Shown here piece by piece: positions 27,321 to 35,582 of a stretch of 64,000 bases of DNA. Source of the stretch: Paenibacillus sp. BSR1-1 (lineage in GTDB: Bacteria > Bacillota > Bacilli > Bacillales > Cytobacillaceae). Both the position numbers and the translations under genes were made by a program. Below the pieces are notes generated by a model that was given only the letters and a program-made list of their open reading frames with translations, had not been told where the DNA came from and did no database searches. The stretch covers positions 1 to 64,000 of the forward strand of contig NZ_JAQMWQ010000005.1 in assembly GCF_030403775.1 (NCBI RefSeq). The letters run 5' to 3'. Every line of letters begins with the position of its first letter. Positions within the stretch are counted from its first letter, which is position 1.

Positions 27321-28382
27321 ATGGAGAAATTAGAAAAATTACGGTCAAGCTTTGGTGCATATGGGATTGATGGAATCCTAATTACAAGCTCGTTTAATCG
27401 CCGGTACATATCAAATTTCACAGGCTCTGCAGGGGTTGTTTTAATCAGTGCAGATAAAGCCCTTTTTATTACCGATTTTCGCTATATTGAGCAGGCTTCG
27501 AAACAATGCGGCGGTTTTGAAATCATTAAGTTTTCTGGTTCCATTCCTGAGGAAGTGGCCAAGCAGGCAAAAAATTTAGGCATTAAAAAGCTTGGAATTG
27601 AAGAGGATTATTTAACTTACTCTTCCTTTAAAGTATATGACAAAGAAGTTGAAGCTGAACTTGTTCCGGTTTCAGGGGTTGTGGAAAAATTACGCTTGAT
27701 TAAGACCGATGCAGAGATTAAGATATTAAAGGAAGCAGCGGATATTGCTGATGCTGCATTTAAACATATTTTAGATTTTATTCGTCCAGGGAAAACTGAA
27801 CTGGAAGTATCGAATGAGTTAGAATTCTTTATGAGAAAAGCTGGAGCAACTTCATCTTCTTTTGATACCATTGTAGCTTCTGGACATCGTTCTGCACTTC
27901 CGCATGGTGTAGCAAGTGACAAAGTAATCGAAAAAGGTGACATGGTAACACTTGATTACGGTGCGTATTACAAGGGATATGTTTCCGATATCACAAGAAC
28001 AGTTGCTGTTGGTGAGCCTGATGCAAAGCTGAAGGAAATTTATAATATCGTTCTAGAGTCCCAATTACGCGGTATGGATGGTATTAAACCAGGAATAACT
28101 GGAAAAGAAGCAGATGCTTTAACGAGAGACTACATCACTGAAAAAGGTTATGGTGAATATTTCGGGCATTCAACAGGCCATGGAATTGGTCTAGAGGTCC
28201 ATGAAGGCCCAGGTCTATCCAGCAAATCTGATCTCGTTTTAGAACCAGGAATGGTCGTTACTTGTGAACCAGGTATATACATTCCAGGACTTGGCGGCGT
28301 TCGGATTGAAGATGATACCTTAATTACCAAGGATCATAACGAAGCACTTACTCATTCAACGAAAGATCTAATTATTTTGTAA
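27321..28382 (+). CDS. papA: M24 Xaa-Pro aminopeptidase (PapA/YqhT)
   Basis: Protein of 353 residues with an N-terminal creatinase-like domain (1-125) and a pita-bread catalytic domain. Metal ligands are visible: Asp in [17 protein letters not shown] (two Asp), His in [14 protein letters not shown], and Glu in TCEPGIY and VRIEDDTLI. It removes an N-terminal residue before proline. AAAGGAG precedes ATG 27321; upstream in-frame codons lack a site. It starts 79 bases after yqhR and is followed 22 bases later by efp. Confidence 0.92.
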   Translation: MEKLEKLRSSFGAYGIDGILITSSFNRRYISNFTGSAGVVLISADKALFITDFRYIEQASKQCGGFEIIKFSGSIPEEVAKQAKNLGIKKLGIEEDYLTYSSFKVYDKEVEAELVPVSGVVEKLRLIKTDAEIKILKEAADIADAAFKHILDFIRPGKTELEVSNELEFFMRKAGATSSSFDTIVASGHRSALPHGVASDKVIEKGDMVTLDYGAYYKGYVSDITRTVAVGEPDAKLKEIYNIVLESQLRGMDGIKPGITGKEADALTRDYITEKGYGEYFGHSTGHGIGLEVHEGPGLSSKSDLVLEPGMVVTCEPGIYIPGLGGVRIEDDTLITKDHNEALTHSTKDLIIL

Positions 28383-28404
28383 CGAACATAGGAGGATTTA
28401 TAAC

Positions 28405-28962
28405 ATGATTTCTGTTAACGATTTTCGTACAGGATTAACTATCGAAGTGGATGGCGGCCTTTGGCGCGTCATGGATTTCCAACACGTAAAGCCAGGGAAA
28501 GGGGCGGCGTTTGTTCGTTCTAAACTGCGTAACCTGCGTAATGGAGCCATTCAAGAAAAAACATTCCGTGCGGGTGAAAAGGTAGAAAAAGCACAAATCG
28601 ATAACCGCAAAATGCAATATCTTTATGCAAGCGGTGACCAGCATGTGTTTATGGATATGGATTCATACGAGCAAGTAGAACTTCCTGCCAATAACATTGA
28701 ATATGAATTAAAGTTTTTAAAAGAAAACATGGAAGTTCATATTATGATGTTTAATCATGAAACACTTGGAGTAGAATTGCCAAACACAGTTGAATTGGAA
28801 GTAACAGAAACAGAACCAGGAATTAAAGGTGACACTGCGTCCGGTGGTACGAAGCCTGCAACACTTGAAACTGGATTAATTGTTCAAGTGCCATTCTTTA
28901 TTAACCAAGGTGACAGATTAATTATCAATACTACAGAAGCATCATACGTATCAAGAGCATAA
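28405..28962 (+). CDS. efp: Translation elongation factor P
   Basis: Protein of 185 residues in three OB-like domains. Lys32 is at the tip of [12 protein letters not shown], the residue modified in B. subtilis by 5-aminopentanol. EF-P relieves ribosome stalling at polyproline. It lies 22 bases after papA, with GGAGGA before the ATG. Length and sequence pattern are standard. Confidence 0.97.
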   Translation: MISVNDFRTGLTIEVDGGLWRVMDFQHVKPGKGAAFVRSKLRNLRNGAIQEKTFRAGEKVEKAQIDNRKMQYLYASGDQHVFMDMDSYEQVELPANNIEYELKFLKENMEVHIMMFNHETLGVELPNTVELEVTETEPGIKGDTASGGTKPATLETGLIVQVPFFINQGDRLIINTTEASYVSRA

Positions 28963-28970
28963 TAATGAGT

Positions 28971-29013
28971 AAAAAAGCCTTAGACCGCAAAAAACGGTAC
29001 TAAGGCTTTTTTT
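28971..29013 (+). terminator. Terminator of papA-efp
   Basis: AAAAAAGCCTTAG (28971-28983) pairs with CTAAGGCTTTTTT (29000-29012), with a further inner ACCG/CGGT pair. Confidence 0.9.
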
Positions 29014-29169
29014 ATTTTTAGCTCTGTTAAAAGACATTGTTGATTGGAGCGCAAATAAACAACCAAGTTTATGATCATATTTTTAACAAATTCTCCAAAC
29101 TTTCTCCTAAGTTTCTGCACACTTTTTTTTTAGATTAAAAGTGTAATCAAACTAAAGGAGTAGATAAAT

Positions 29170-29667
29170 ATGAACATGACACATTATATGGGATTATTAG
29201 CAGACAATCAGCCGTGGAATTTAATCATTTTTATGGCGATACCAGTCATCTGTGCAGAAACCATTGCGATTACTGAATTAGGTATCCTTTTTACCCGGAA
29301 TCTAAATGGCTGCTTAAGAAAAGTTAATAAGATCGTAAGCATTATAGCTGGTTTTTATTTTACAGGAATTTTCGTTTACTTAATGAAGACAGCGTATATT
29401 CCATTATCCGTAAATGGAGAATGGAAAGGCTGGATTGATGTTGTCGCGGTGACTTTTTACCTGCTTGGAATCGTACCATTACTAGGAATGGCCCTCTTAG
29501 ATTTGGGTCTTATCTATAAAAGCAAAACCGCAGAAGAAAAGTTGAAGATTCATGCCTTTTTCGTGGGGATGTTCCTAGTCGTTGCCCACGTGGCCATGAT
29601 TTTTGGGATGGTCGACCCTTCAATTGGAACAGTAGGTCATGGTGGTCATGACATGATGAATATGTAG
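29170..29667 (+). CDS. Membrane protein with His/Met-rich C-terminus (possibly DUF6803)
   Basis: Protein of 165 residues. Four membrane segments are visible (NLIIFMAIPVICAETIAITE, IIAGFYFTGIFVYLM, VVAVTFYLLGIVPLLGMALL, and FFVGMFLVVAHVAMIFGM). The last residues, VGHGGHDMMNM, are a possible copper or haem-iron binding tail. I do not know its function; it may belong to DUF6803 (recalled, unverified). It begins the accessory block between efp and spoIIIAA, just ahead of a PCYCGC protein and a cytochrome c. AAAGGAG precedes the ATG. Confidence 0.7.
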   Translation: MNMTHYMGLLADNQPWNLIIFMAIPVICAETIAITELGILFTRNLNGCLRKVNKIVSIIAGFYFTGIFVYLMKTAYIPLSVNGEWKGWIDVVAVTFYLLGIVPLLGMALLDLGLIYKSKTAEEKLKIHAFFVGMFLVVAHVAMIFGMVDPSIGTVGHGGHDMMNM

Positions 29668-29675
29668 AGCGAAAT

Positions 29676-29710
29676 CGCTGAAGATTCCAAAAAGGGCTTT
29701 TCAGCGTTTT
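29676..29710 (+). terminator. Terminator after the His-tailed membrane protein
   Basis: CGCTGAA (29676-29682) pairs with TTCAGCG (29700-29706), followed by TTTT. Confidence 0.65.
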
Positions 29711-29827
29711 ACATTTAATTATCTTAAAAACTTCACGAAATAGTAAGAATTAATAACAATTCAGCCATTTCCTATTTGCTAAAATGAACTTGAAAAAATA
29801 AATAAAAGGGAAGGGGGGACACAATAC

Positions 29828-30271
29828 ATGAAACGAATAACATCTCTTTTATTTCTAGTCATTGTTATGGCAATTGTTGCGGCTGGCTGCAGTTCAAAAA
29901 TACAAGATTTAAAGCTTGATAAAAAACATAAGCCGCTTCCCGATTATGTGTTGAATTCTTCAGAGAAAATTCAAGAGACCTATATAATGGCAGCAACCTA
30001 TCCAGAAGTGGTAGCGCAAGTTCCTTGCTATTGCGGCTGTGTAAGCGATGGACATAAGAGCAATCTAGATTGCTTTGTAGGACAAATGGGTGGAGAAAAT
30101 GCCGTGGAAGAATGGGATTCGCATGGTATAGCATGAGACACTTGTGTCAATATCGCCCGGGAGGCGGTAGAAATGCATCTTGACGGAAAAAGTCCTAGTA
30201 AAATATATGATTTAATTACAAGAAAATATGAAGATTTTGGGGAACCAACTCCAACACAGGAACCAAAGTAA
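29828..30271 (+). CDS. PCYCGC-type lipoprotein with in-frame UGA, probable selenoprotein (UxxC)
   Basis: Reading through one TGA (30134-30136), the frame gives 147 residues. A lipobox (VAAGC, Cys21) predicts membrane anchoring outside the cell. PCYCGC is at residues 66-71, followed by HKSNLDCF. The UGA is codon 103 in HGIA-U-DTCVNIAREA. Homologues recalled from this family carry a Cys-x-x-Cys here, so the UGA replaces the first Cys and would yield U-D-T-C. The remaining 44 codons read as coherent family sequence to a TAA at 30269. A SECIS-like hairpin follows the UGA. A simple nonsense mutation is the alternative. AAGGGGGG lies upstream of the ATG. Confidence 0.8.
30134..30169 (+). promoter_or_regulatory. 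Candidate bacterial SECIS element downstream of UGA
   Basis: After the UGA, TATCGCC (30151-30157) pairs with GGCGGTA (30163-30169), seven pairs with one G-U, enclosing the loop CGGGA. The second loop base is G, and that G lies 22 bases after the UGA. This fits the usual rule for bacterial SECIS: apical loop 16-37 bases from UGA with G among the first loop bases. The stem forces unusually GC-rich codons (GCC CGG GAG GCG) in an AT-rich gene. Confidence 0.7.
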
Positions 30272-30282
30272 GGGAGTAACCC

Positions 30283-30936
30283 ATGAAAAAAATACTAATC
30301 GGAAGTTACATTTTGATTATTATTGGAATCATTTTTTGTATAGGGAATAGCGATCTTATTAATTCCAAGAACTCTAATTCAATTGCTGCAGGTGAAAAAG
30401 TTTACAATAAAAACTGTCTTATTTGTCACGGTAAAACCGGAAAAGGTGAAGGTTTAAAAACTGGGACAGCCATAAACAATCAACACTTTTTAAGCTCTGT
30501 ATCGGATAAAGATCTTTATAATTATGTAAAATCCGGCAGAGAAGCGACCGCGATGCCGGCTTATGGTTCAAGTTTACCGGAAAAGGATTTGAAAAATCTT
30601 GTTGCATTCTTAAGGGATTGGCAAACTGAGGAGATAAAATTTAATGCTCCAAAAACGTTTTCTGGTAATCCGGAAAAAGGCAAGAAACAATATAATATGT
30701 ATTGTTTAACTTGTCATGGCGAAGCTGGTTCAGGGAAGCAAAAAATGGGAACAGCATTGTCAAATCCAATGTATTTGAAGTATACAACCGATAAGCAAAT
30801 TTGGATTGATATTGCTTACGGCCGTGAAGAAACACGCATGGGTTCTTCTTTGAAGGGTCTTGATGGGGTACGGCAGCTTAAAGAAAAAGATATTTCCGAT
30901 ATTGTTTCTTATATTCGTTCTTGGGAGAAAAAATGA
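30283..30936 (+). CDS. Membrane-anchored dihaem cytochrome c
   Basis: Protein of 217 residues. An N-terminal hydrophobic segment (about 4-20) anchors it. Two class I cytochrome c domains follow with haem motifs CLICH (Cys45, Cys48, His49) and CLTCH (Cys141, Cys144, His145). Met91 in ATAMPAYG is a likely axial ligand; Met in TRMGSSL may serve the second haem. It starts 11 bases after the PCYCGC gene with AGGGAG upstream, so they form one unit. It probably carries electrons on the outer face of the membrane and would need the nearby Ccm system. Confidence 0.9.
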   Translation: MKKILIGSYILIIIGIIFCIGNSDLINSKNSNSIAAGEKVYNKNCLICHGKTGKGEGLKTGTAINNQHFLSSVSDKDLYNYVKSGREATAMPAYGSSLPEKDLKNLVAFLRDWQTEEIKFNAPKTFSGNPEKGKKQYNMYCLTCHGEAGSGKQKMGTALSNPMYLKYTTDKQIWIDIAYGREETRMGSSLKGLDGVRQLKEKDISDIVSYIRSWEKK

Positions 30937-30944
30937 TGAAAGCA

Positions 30945-30981
30945 AAACCTTAAATCTACATGGTAGATTTAAGGTTTTTTT
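30945..30981 (+). terminator. Terminator after the dihaem cytochrome gene
   Basis: AAACCTTAAATCTAC (30945-30959) pairs exactly with 30963-30977 across ATG, followed by T. Confidence 0.9.
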
Positions 30982-31160
30982 CATTTTTTATCAAATGTGT
31001 CCAATTTGTGGTTGATTTTTGGCGAAAAGGTAACGTTTTTTGTCCTTTAACAAAATGTTCAAGAGTGGTTCAACAAAGAGGATTCAATAACGATTATATT
31101 TATTTCAAAGAGGACTATAGTATAAATTACTCAGCTTTCCATAGGTCAAGGAGGATTAAT

Positions 31161-32213
31161 ATGCTTAAAAAGAGGTTGTTGGCATTATTCGTAATTGGAT
31201 CATTTTTTACGAATTTTATCATTCCAAAGGCTAGTGCCGAAACAGTGTTTCAAGCGGAAAAATTTCCTTTTAAGGAAATGCAGATACAAGTAATGCCAGA
31301 ATTTGATTACCCAGAGGATTGGGGATCCCGGGATATTCCTTCATTACTTGTAGGCCAATACGGTACCATTACCAACAAAAGTGGTCAAGATTATGATGGG
31401 AAAATTGAAGTCCCAATACCTGCAATGGAAAAAGGCTTTGAAGCCTATTTAGTAGCAGAATTTCCAGAAGAAAATAAGCCAGAGGTTCAGCGGCCATATG
31501 ATGTTGATAAAAATAAGGGGCTCATCACCTGGAAACCAGCGAAACCGATAAAAAGTAACGAATCGTATAAATTTGTTATCGAATATTATACCAAAACTGT
31601 GGGTGTAAACGACAACAAAACTTTTACATACGAACTTCAAAAAAATGCTGATATAGAGCTGCTGGATGTTATCTTTTATGCACCTATGAATGCTAAAGAT
31701 ATCAAGCTTGAACCGAAAGCACAAAAAAATTCAAAAAGTGAATATGGTGAAGAGCTGTATTACTACCAATACAAAAATGTAAAACCGGCTGATAGTTTAA
31801 AATATTCCTTCACCTATAAAAAAGATGGAACAGAATCAACTATGGAAGCGATAAACAAGCAGCAGCCACCAAATGATAAAAACCATTCCAGTGTTAATGG
31901 AACAGCAACAGATCAAGTGAAAAAAAGCGGAAACGATAATTCTAAACAGCCAATTATTGGAGTTGCAGGAGCATCAATTATTGGGATTGCGATTATTATT
32001 GCCGGTGCCTTTATTTTCTTAGGACTAAAAGGGAAATCACAATATCCAACAAAGATAACCAAACTAAATAAACAACAACCGAAAAAACCAACAAATGTAA
32101 AAAATGAACATAAGACTGCAAATGAGGATGAGAAAAAGGAACTTCGTAAAAAGCTTTTAACCGGAAAGATCGATCAGGAAATGTACGAAGAAGAAATGAA
32201 AAAATTAATTTAA
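31161..32213 (+). CDS. Unknown exported protein with C-terminal anchor, first gene of the ccm cluster
   Basis: Protein of 350 residues. A signal peptide ends near PKASAET. An extracytoplasmic beta-rich domain of about 200 residues follows, a Ser/Asn/Lys-rich linker, one membrane helix (GVAGASIIGIAIIIAGAFIFL), and a charged cytoplasmic tail ending LLTGKIDQEMYEEEMKKLI, like a SHOCT helix. I do not recognise a function. AAGGAGG precedes ATG 31161; the frame is open further upstream through a terminator and is not used. Its architecture resembles the protein at 35575. Confidence 0.7.
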   Translation: MLKKRLLALFVIGSFFTNFIIPKASAETVFQAEKFPFKEMQIQVMPEFDYPEDWGSRDIPSLLVGQYGTITNKSGQDYDGKIEVPIPAMEKGFEAYLVAEFPEENKPEVQRPYDVDKNKGLITWKPAKPIKSNESYKFVIEYYTKTVGVNDNKTFTYELQKNADIELLDVIFYAPMNAKDIKLEPKAQKNSKSEYGEELYYYQYKNVKPADSLKYSFTYKKDGTESTMEAINKQQPPNDKNHSSVNGTATDQVKKSGNDNSKQPIIGVAGASIIGIAIIIAGAFIFLGLKGKSQYPTKITKLNKQQPKKPTNVKNEHKTANEDEKKELRKKLLTGKIDQEMYEEEMKKLI

Positions 32214-32226
32214 TGAGGTGAGTAGA

Positions 32227-32679
32227 ATGAGAAAGAACACGCTTGTCATGCTTGGAGGATTTATTATTGCGGGAGCCATTGTTTTTCTATTAATGGTAGC
32301 TACCCCAGGTTCAAGTGGAATCGAATTGACCATGAAAGAGCTTCTTGCAACACAAGATCAACATAAAGACGATTTTGTTACGGTAGAAGGTCTATTAATC
32401 GAGGACTCTATCAAATGGAATCCTGACAAAATAGAATTGAAATTTGATGTAAAGGACAACGACGGTAATATCATGCACGTGATTCACAAAGGGCCAAAAC
32501 CGGATAACTTCTCAGAGGGGGTTATCACCATTCTTCAAGGGGCTCCAACAAAGAAAGACACCTTTGTCGCGGAAACAGTCAAAACGAGATGCCCTTCTAA
32601 ATATGAAGGAAAAGATATGAAGAACTATGATCCAGAAACCCATAAGGATAAGCTTAATCAACCACCGAAAGAAAAATAA
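32227..32679 (+). CDS. ccmE: Cytochrome c maturation haem chaperone CcmE (CxxxY type)
   Basis: Protein of 150 residues: an N-terminal membrane anchor (about 7-25) and an OB-fold domain (FVTVEGLLIEDSIKWNP, ELKFDVKDNDGN). The haem-binding motif is C-P-S-K-Y (Cys122 to Tyr126), the Cys variant known from archaea and Desulfovibrio, not the His-x-x-x-Tyr of proteobacteria. It carries haem from CcmABCD to CcmF. I start at ATG 32227, six bases after GAGGTG; the GTG at 32218 is inside that site. Confidence 0.88.
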   Translation: MRKNTLVMLGGFIIAGAIVFLLMVATPGSSGIELTMKELLATQDQHKDDFVTVEGLLIEDSIKWNPDKIELKFDVKDNDGNIMHVIHKGPKPDNFSEGVITILQGAPTKKDTFVAETVKTRCPSKYEGKDMKNYDPETHKDKLNQPPKEK

Positions 32680-32704
32680 CAGGCAAACATAAGAAGGTGA
32701 AGAA

Positions 32705-34687
32705 ATGTTTTTATTCGCAAACACAACAATTTATATAGGGTTAGCTGTTGCCATATATTCATTGCTTATTATAACTTTGGGAATTAGCACGAAAAATCAA
32801 AGACTGATTAACAGTGGTAAAGGCGGAATGATTGCATTATTTGTTTGTGCTGCAATGGCGATGCTTTCCCTTTTCTACCTTTTAGCAACATCACAATTTC
32901 AATATGAATATGTAACTGATTATACGAGCAGTGAACTGCCAATCATCTATAAACTGACTGCCCTTTGGGCGGGGAATGCTGGTTCTTTGTTATTGTGGAC
33001 ATTCTTCCTTACCCTTTACTCGATTATGATCGCTTTTTCAAGGAAGATGAAGGGTAACCCGATGGTTCCATATATCTCAGCTATTCTTTTAGCTAATGCG
33101 GTTTTCTTCTTTTTCATCCTAGGATTTGTCGCAAAACCATTCGTTCTTTTAGATACAATTCCGATTGAGGGTAAGGGTTTAAACCCGATGCTTCAAAATC
33201 CTGGAATGATCATCCATCCAGTTACTCTCTACCTTGGTTATGTGGGTCTTGCTGTGCCATTTGCATTTGCTATGTCCGCATTAATTCTCAAAAATGTTGA
33301 TGACTTCTGGATTAAAATGACAAGGCGCTGGACGATTATTGCTTGGTTATTTTTAAGTCTCGGAAATATTTTTGGCGGACAATGGGCATATGTTGAGCTT
33401 GGATGGGGCGGATATTGGGCGTGGGATCCGGTAGAAAATGCTTCATTTATGCCATGGCTAACTGCTACTGCATTCCTGCATTCTGTCATGATTCAAGAAC
33501 GAAAAAACATGTTGAAAATATGGAATATTAGTTTAATCATCGTTTCATATGCTCTTACGTTATTTGGTACTTTCCTCGTCCGAAGTGGTGTTCTGACATC
33601 TGTCCATGCTTTTGCCAATTCGAATTTAGGGTTATATTTCTTAATATTTATGGGTGTTGCTGTCATTCTTGCTTTATACGTTTTAATGAGTCGTTACAAC
33701 ATGCTAAAGCGCAGTGCCGGAGAATTCCAATCCTTTGTTTCAAAGGAAAGCAGCTTCTTAATAAATAATCTTTTGCTAGTAGGTGCAGCCTTTGCAGTTT
33801 TCTGGGGGACGATTTTCCCACTGGTATCAGAAGCGGTTCGCGGTACGAAAGTAACTGTCGGACTTCCATTTTTCAATAAAGTAGAAGCACCAATCCTTTT
33901 ATCCATGATGTTTGTCATGGCCGTTTGTCCAATGCTTGCGTGGCAAAGGTCAACAATAAAAAATCTAAGGAAAAATTTCTTGATACCTTCTATCCTTGCC
34001 GTAGCCGGCATGGTACTGATGATTGTACTTGGAATTCAAAAAGCATGGGCTGTTATTGGCTATGGAGTTATTATTTTACTTTTAATCACTCACTTCCTAG
34101 AGTTTTATCGAGGAGTTAAAGCAAGAAGAAAGATGACAAAAGAAGCTCCAATTACGGCTTTATACCGTTTAATGATTCGTAACCGCCGCAGATATGGGGG
34201 ATATATCGTCCATCTTGGAATTGCCTTTATTACAATGGGGATTATCGGTTCACAAAACTATGATTTAGAAACAATGAAAACAGTCTCATTAGGCCAATCG
34301 ATTGAATTAAAGGATTACCGAATTAATTATGATCGCCTTGATCAGAAAAAAGAAGGCATAAACGATATCGTTTATGCAGATGTGACAGTGTTTAGGGATG
34401 GAAAAAAACTTGGTACTTTCCAGCCGGAAAAAGTTTTTTATGGAAACTGGGAACAGCCATCATCAGAAGTAGCCATTATTTCATCGGTTAAAGAAGACTT
34501 GTATATTGTGTTGAGTGCTTGGGAAGATGATGGGAAGGCAACGTTCGTTGTTAAGGTTAATCCAATGATGAATTGGTTATGGTTTGGTTCCTTTATGATT
34601 GTAATCGGTGCCCTATTCGCTGTTTGGAACGGAAAATATGGGAATGTCACTCCAAGGTACACTGGAGTTCGCAAAGAGGTGTCTTAA
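32705..34687 (+). CDS. ccmF: Cytochrome c haem lyase subunit CcmF/NrfE
   Basis: Protein of 660 residues with many membrane segments. The WWD haem-handling motif is seen as WGGYWAWDPVENASFMPW at about residues 230-250. Conserved ELPIIYKLTALWAGNAGSLL lies nearer the N-terminus and RRRYGGYIVHLGIAF near residue 500. CcmF takes haem from holo-CcmE and attaches it to the apocytochrome CXXCH. It starts 25 bases after ccmE; AAGAAGGTG is upstream. Confidence 0.93.
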   Translation: MFLFANTTIYIGLAVAIYSLLIITLGISTKNQRLINSGKGGMIALFVCAAMAMLSLFYLLATSQFQYEYVTDYTSSELPIIYKLTALWAGNAGSLLLWTFFLTLYSIMIAFSRKMKGNPMVPYISAILLANAVFFFFILGFVAKPFVLLDTIPIEGKGLNPMLQNPGMIIHPVTLYLGYVGLAVPFAFAMSALILKNVDDFWIKMTRRWTIIAWLFLSLGNIFGGQWAYVELGWGGYWAWDPVENASFMPWLTATAFLHSVMIQERKNMLKIWNISLIIVSYALTLFGTFLVRSGVLTSVHAFANSNLGLYFLIFMGVAVILALYVLMSRYNMLKRSAGEFQSFVSKESSFLINNLLLVGAAFAVFWGTIFPLVSEAVRGTKVTVGLPFFNKVEAPILLSMMFVMAVCPMLAWQRSTIKNLRKNFLIPSILAVAGMVLMIVLGIQKAWAVIGYGVIILLLITHFLEFYRGVKARRKMTKEAPITALYRLMIRNRRRYGGYIVHLGIAFITMGIIGSQNYDLETMKTVSLGQSIELKDYRINYDRLDQKKEGINDIVYADVTVFRDGKKLGTFQPEKVFYGNWEQPSSEVAIISSVKEDLYIVLSAWEDDGKATFVVKVNPMMNWLWFGSFMIVIGALFAVWNGKYGNVTPRYTGVRKEVS

Positions 34688-34688
34688 T

Positions 34689-35192
34689 ATGAAAAATAAA
34701 ATATACCTTGGGCTCCTAATTATAGCGTTTATCTTTCAAGGATCATTCTTTCGTGTAGAAGCAAAAGAGTTCGACTATAAATCGGCTGAATTTAAAGCAG
34801 TTGCCTCTCAATTTGCCTGTACCTGCGGCTGCGGCCAAGACCATTATGAATGTGATCCCAATACTTGCAGTCTGACTACTGAATTTAAAAAAGATTTAGT
34901 TGGCATGATGAAAAAAGGATGGGATAAGGATAAAATCCGTGAGTACTATGTCAATATTTATGGAGAAGAAATCCTTACTGCTCCGGAGAAAAGCGGTTTT
35001 AGCTTAACGGCTTGGGCTATTCCTTTTGCGGTATTGGGTGTTGCAGCGACAGCATTATTTTTTATCATTCGTAAATGGGTGAAGAGAAAAGGAAAAGTAG
35101 AACTAATCACTGATTATCAGAACACTGAAGATGAAGTTGAAGGAGAAATACTTTCATCCATGATCGATGAAGAACGCAAAAAGTATCTTTAG
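34689..35192 (+). CDS. ccmH: CcmH/NrfF family cytochrome c biogenesis protein
   Basis: Protein of 167 residues. A signal peptide (about 1-20) precedes a small domain with FACTCGCGQDHYECDPNTC, a Cys-rich variant of the CcmH L-R-C-x-x-C-Q motif. One membrane helix (WAIPFAVLGVAATALFFII) and an acidic cytoplasmic tail follow. It should handle the thiols of apocytochrome for CcmF. The ATG is one base after the ccmF stop, with GAGGTG before it. Confidence 0.85.
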   Translation: MKNKIYLGLLIIAFIFQGSFFRVEAKEFDYKSAEFKAVASQFACTCGCGQDHYECDPNTCSLTTEFKKDLVGMMKKGWDKDKIREYYVNIYGEEILTAPEKSGFSLTAWAIPFAVLGVAATALFFIIRKWVKRKGKVELITDYQNTEDEVEGEILSSMIDEERKKYL

Positions 35193-35204
35193 GATGTGAA
35201 TAAA

Positions 35205-35582
35205 ATGCACGATATCTCAATTATTTCTATAATCTTAACCGCTTTATTAGCTCTTGCTTGCCTGTTTTTAATATTATCACCTTATTTTAAATGGGACACT
35301 TATTTAAACGTCGGTGTAAAAGGTCAAGATTTAGTTTCCACAAAGGAAGCACTGTTAATAACCTTGAATGAATTAGAGTTTGAATACAAAATGGATAAAA
35401 TCTCCCACGCTGATTATAAAAATTTAAAGAAACAATATGAAGCAGAAGTAGCAGGAATTATGAAAGAAGAAGAACTTACAATCGCAGCACGAGTTGATCG
35501 AGATTTAATGGCTGAAGTGGAAAAAGAAATTGAGGCTCAAATGAAAAACTATGAACAGAAAAGGGGGAAGGAAAGTGATTAA
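35205..35582 (+). CDS. CcmI-like small membrane protein
   Basis: Protein of 125 residues: one or two N-terminal hydrophobic helices (IISIILTALLALACLFLIL), then a coiled-coil-like acidic cytoplasmic or extracytoplasmic helix (STKEALLITLNELEFEYKMDKISHADYKNLKKQ). The helix with a repeated D-x-x-x-L-K-x-x-Y pattern resembles the N-terminal part of CcmI, which presents apocytochrome. The start is ATG 35205. It ends eight bases inside the next gene. Confidence 0.65.
   Translation: MHDISIISIILTALLALACLFLILSPYFKWDTYLNVGVKGQDLVSTKEALLITLNELEFEYKMDKISHADYKNLKKQYEAEVAGIMKEEELTIAARVDRDLMAEVEKEIEAQMKNYEQKRGKESD

Noticed and set aside
29828..30136. A complete 102-residue protein ending at the TGA
   Set aside because: The 44 codons after the TGA continue in frame with family-like sequence and a proper TAA, so the short protein would be truncated at its second redox motif. 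Read-through is the better explanation, although a nonsense mutation is not excluded.
30960..31160. Upstream extension of the protein at 31161
   Set aside because: The extension begins within the terminator of the cytochrome gene, while a strong AAGGAGG site and signal peptide support ATG 31161.
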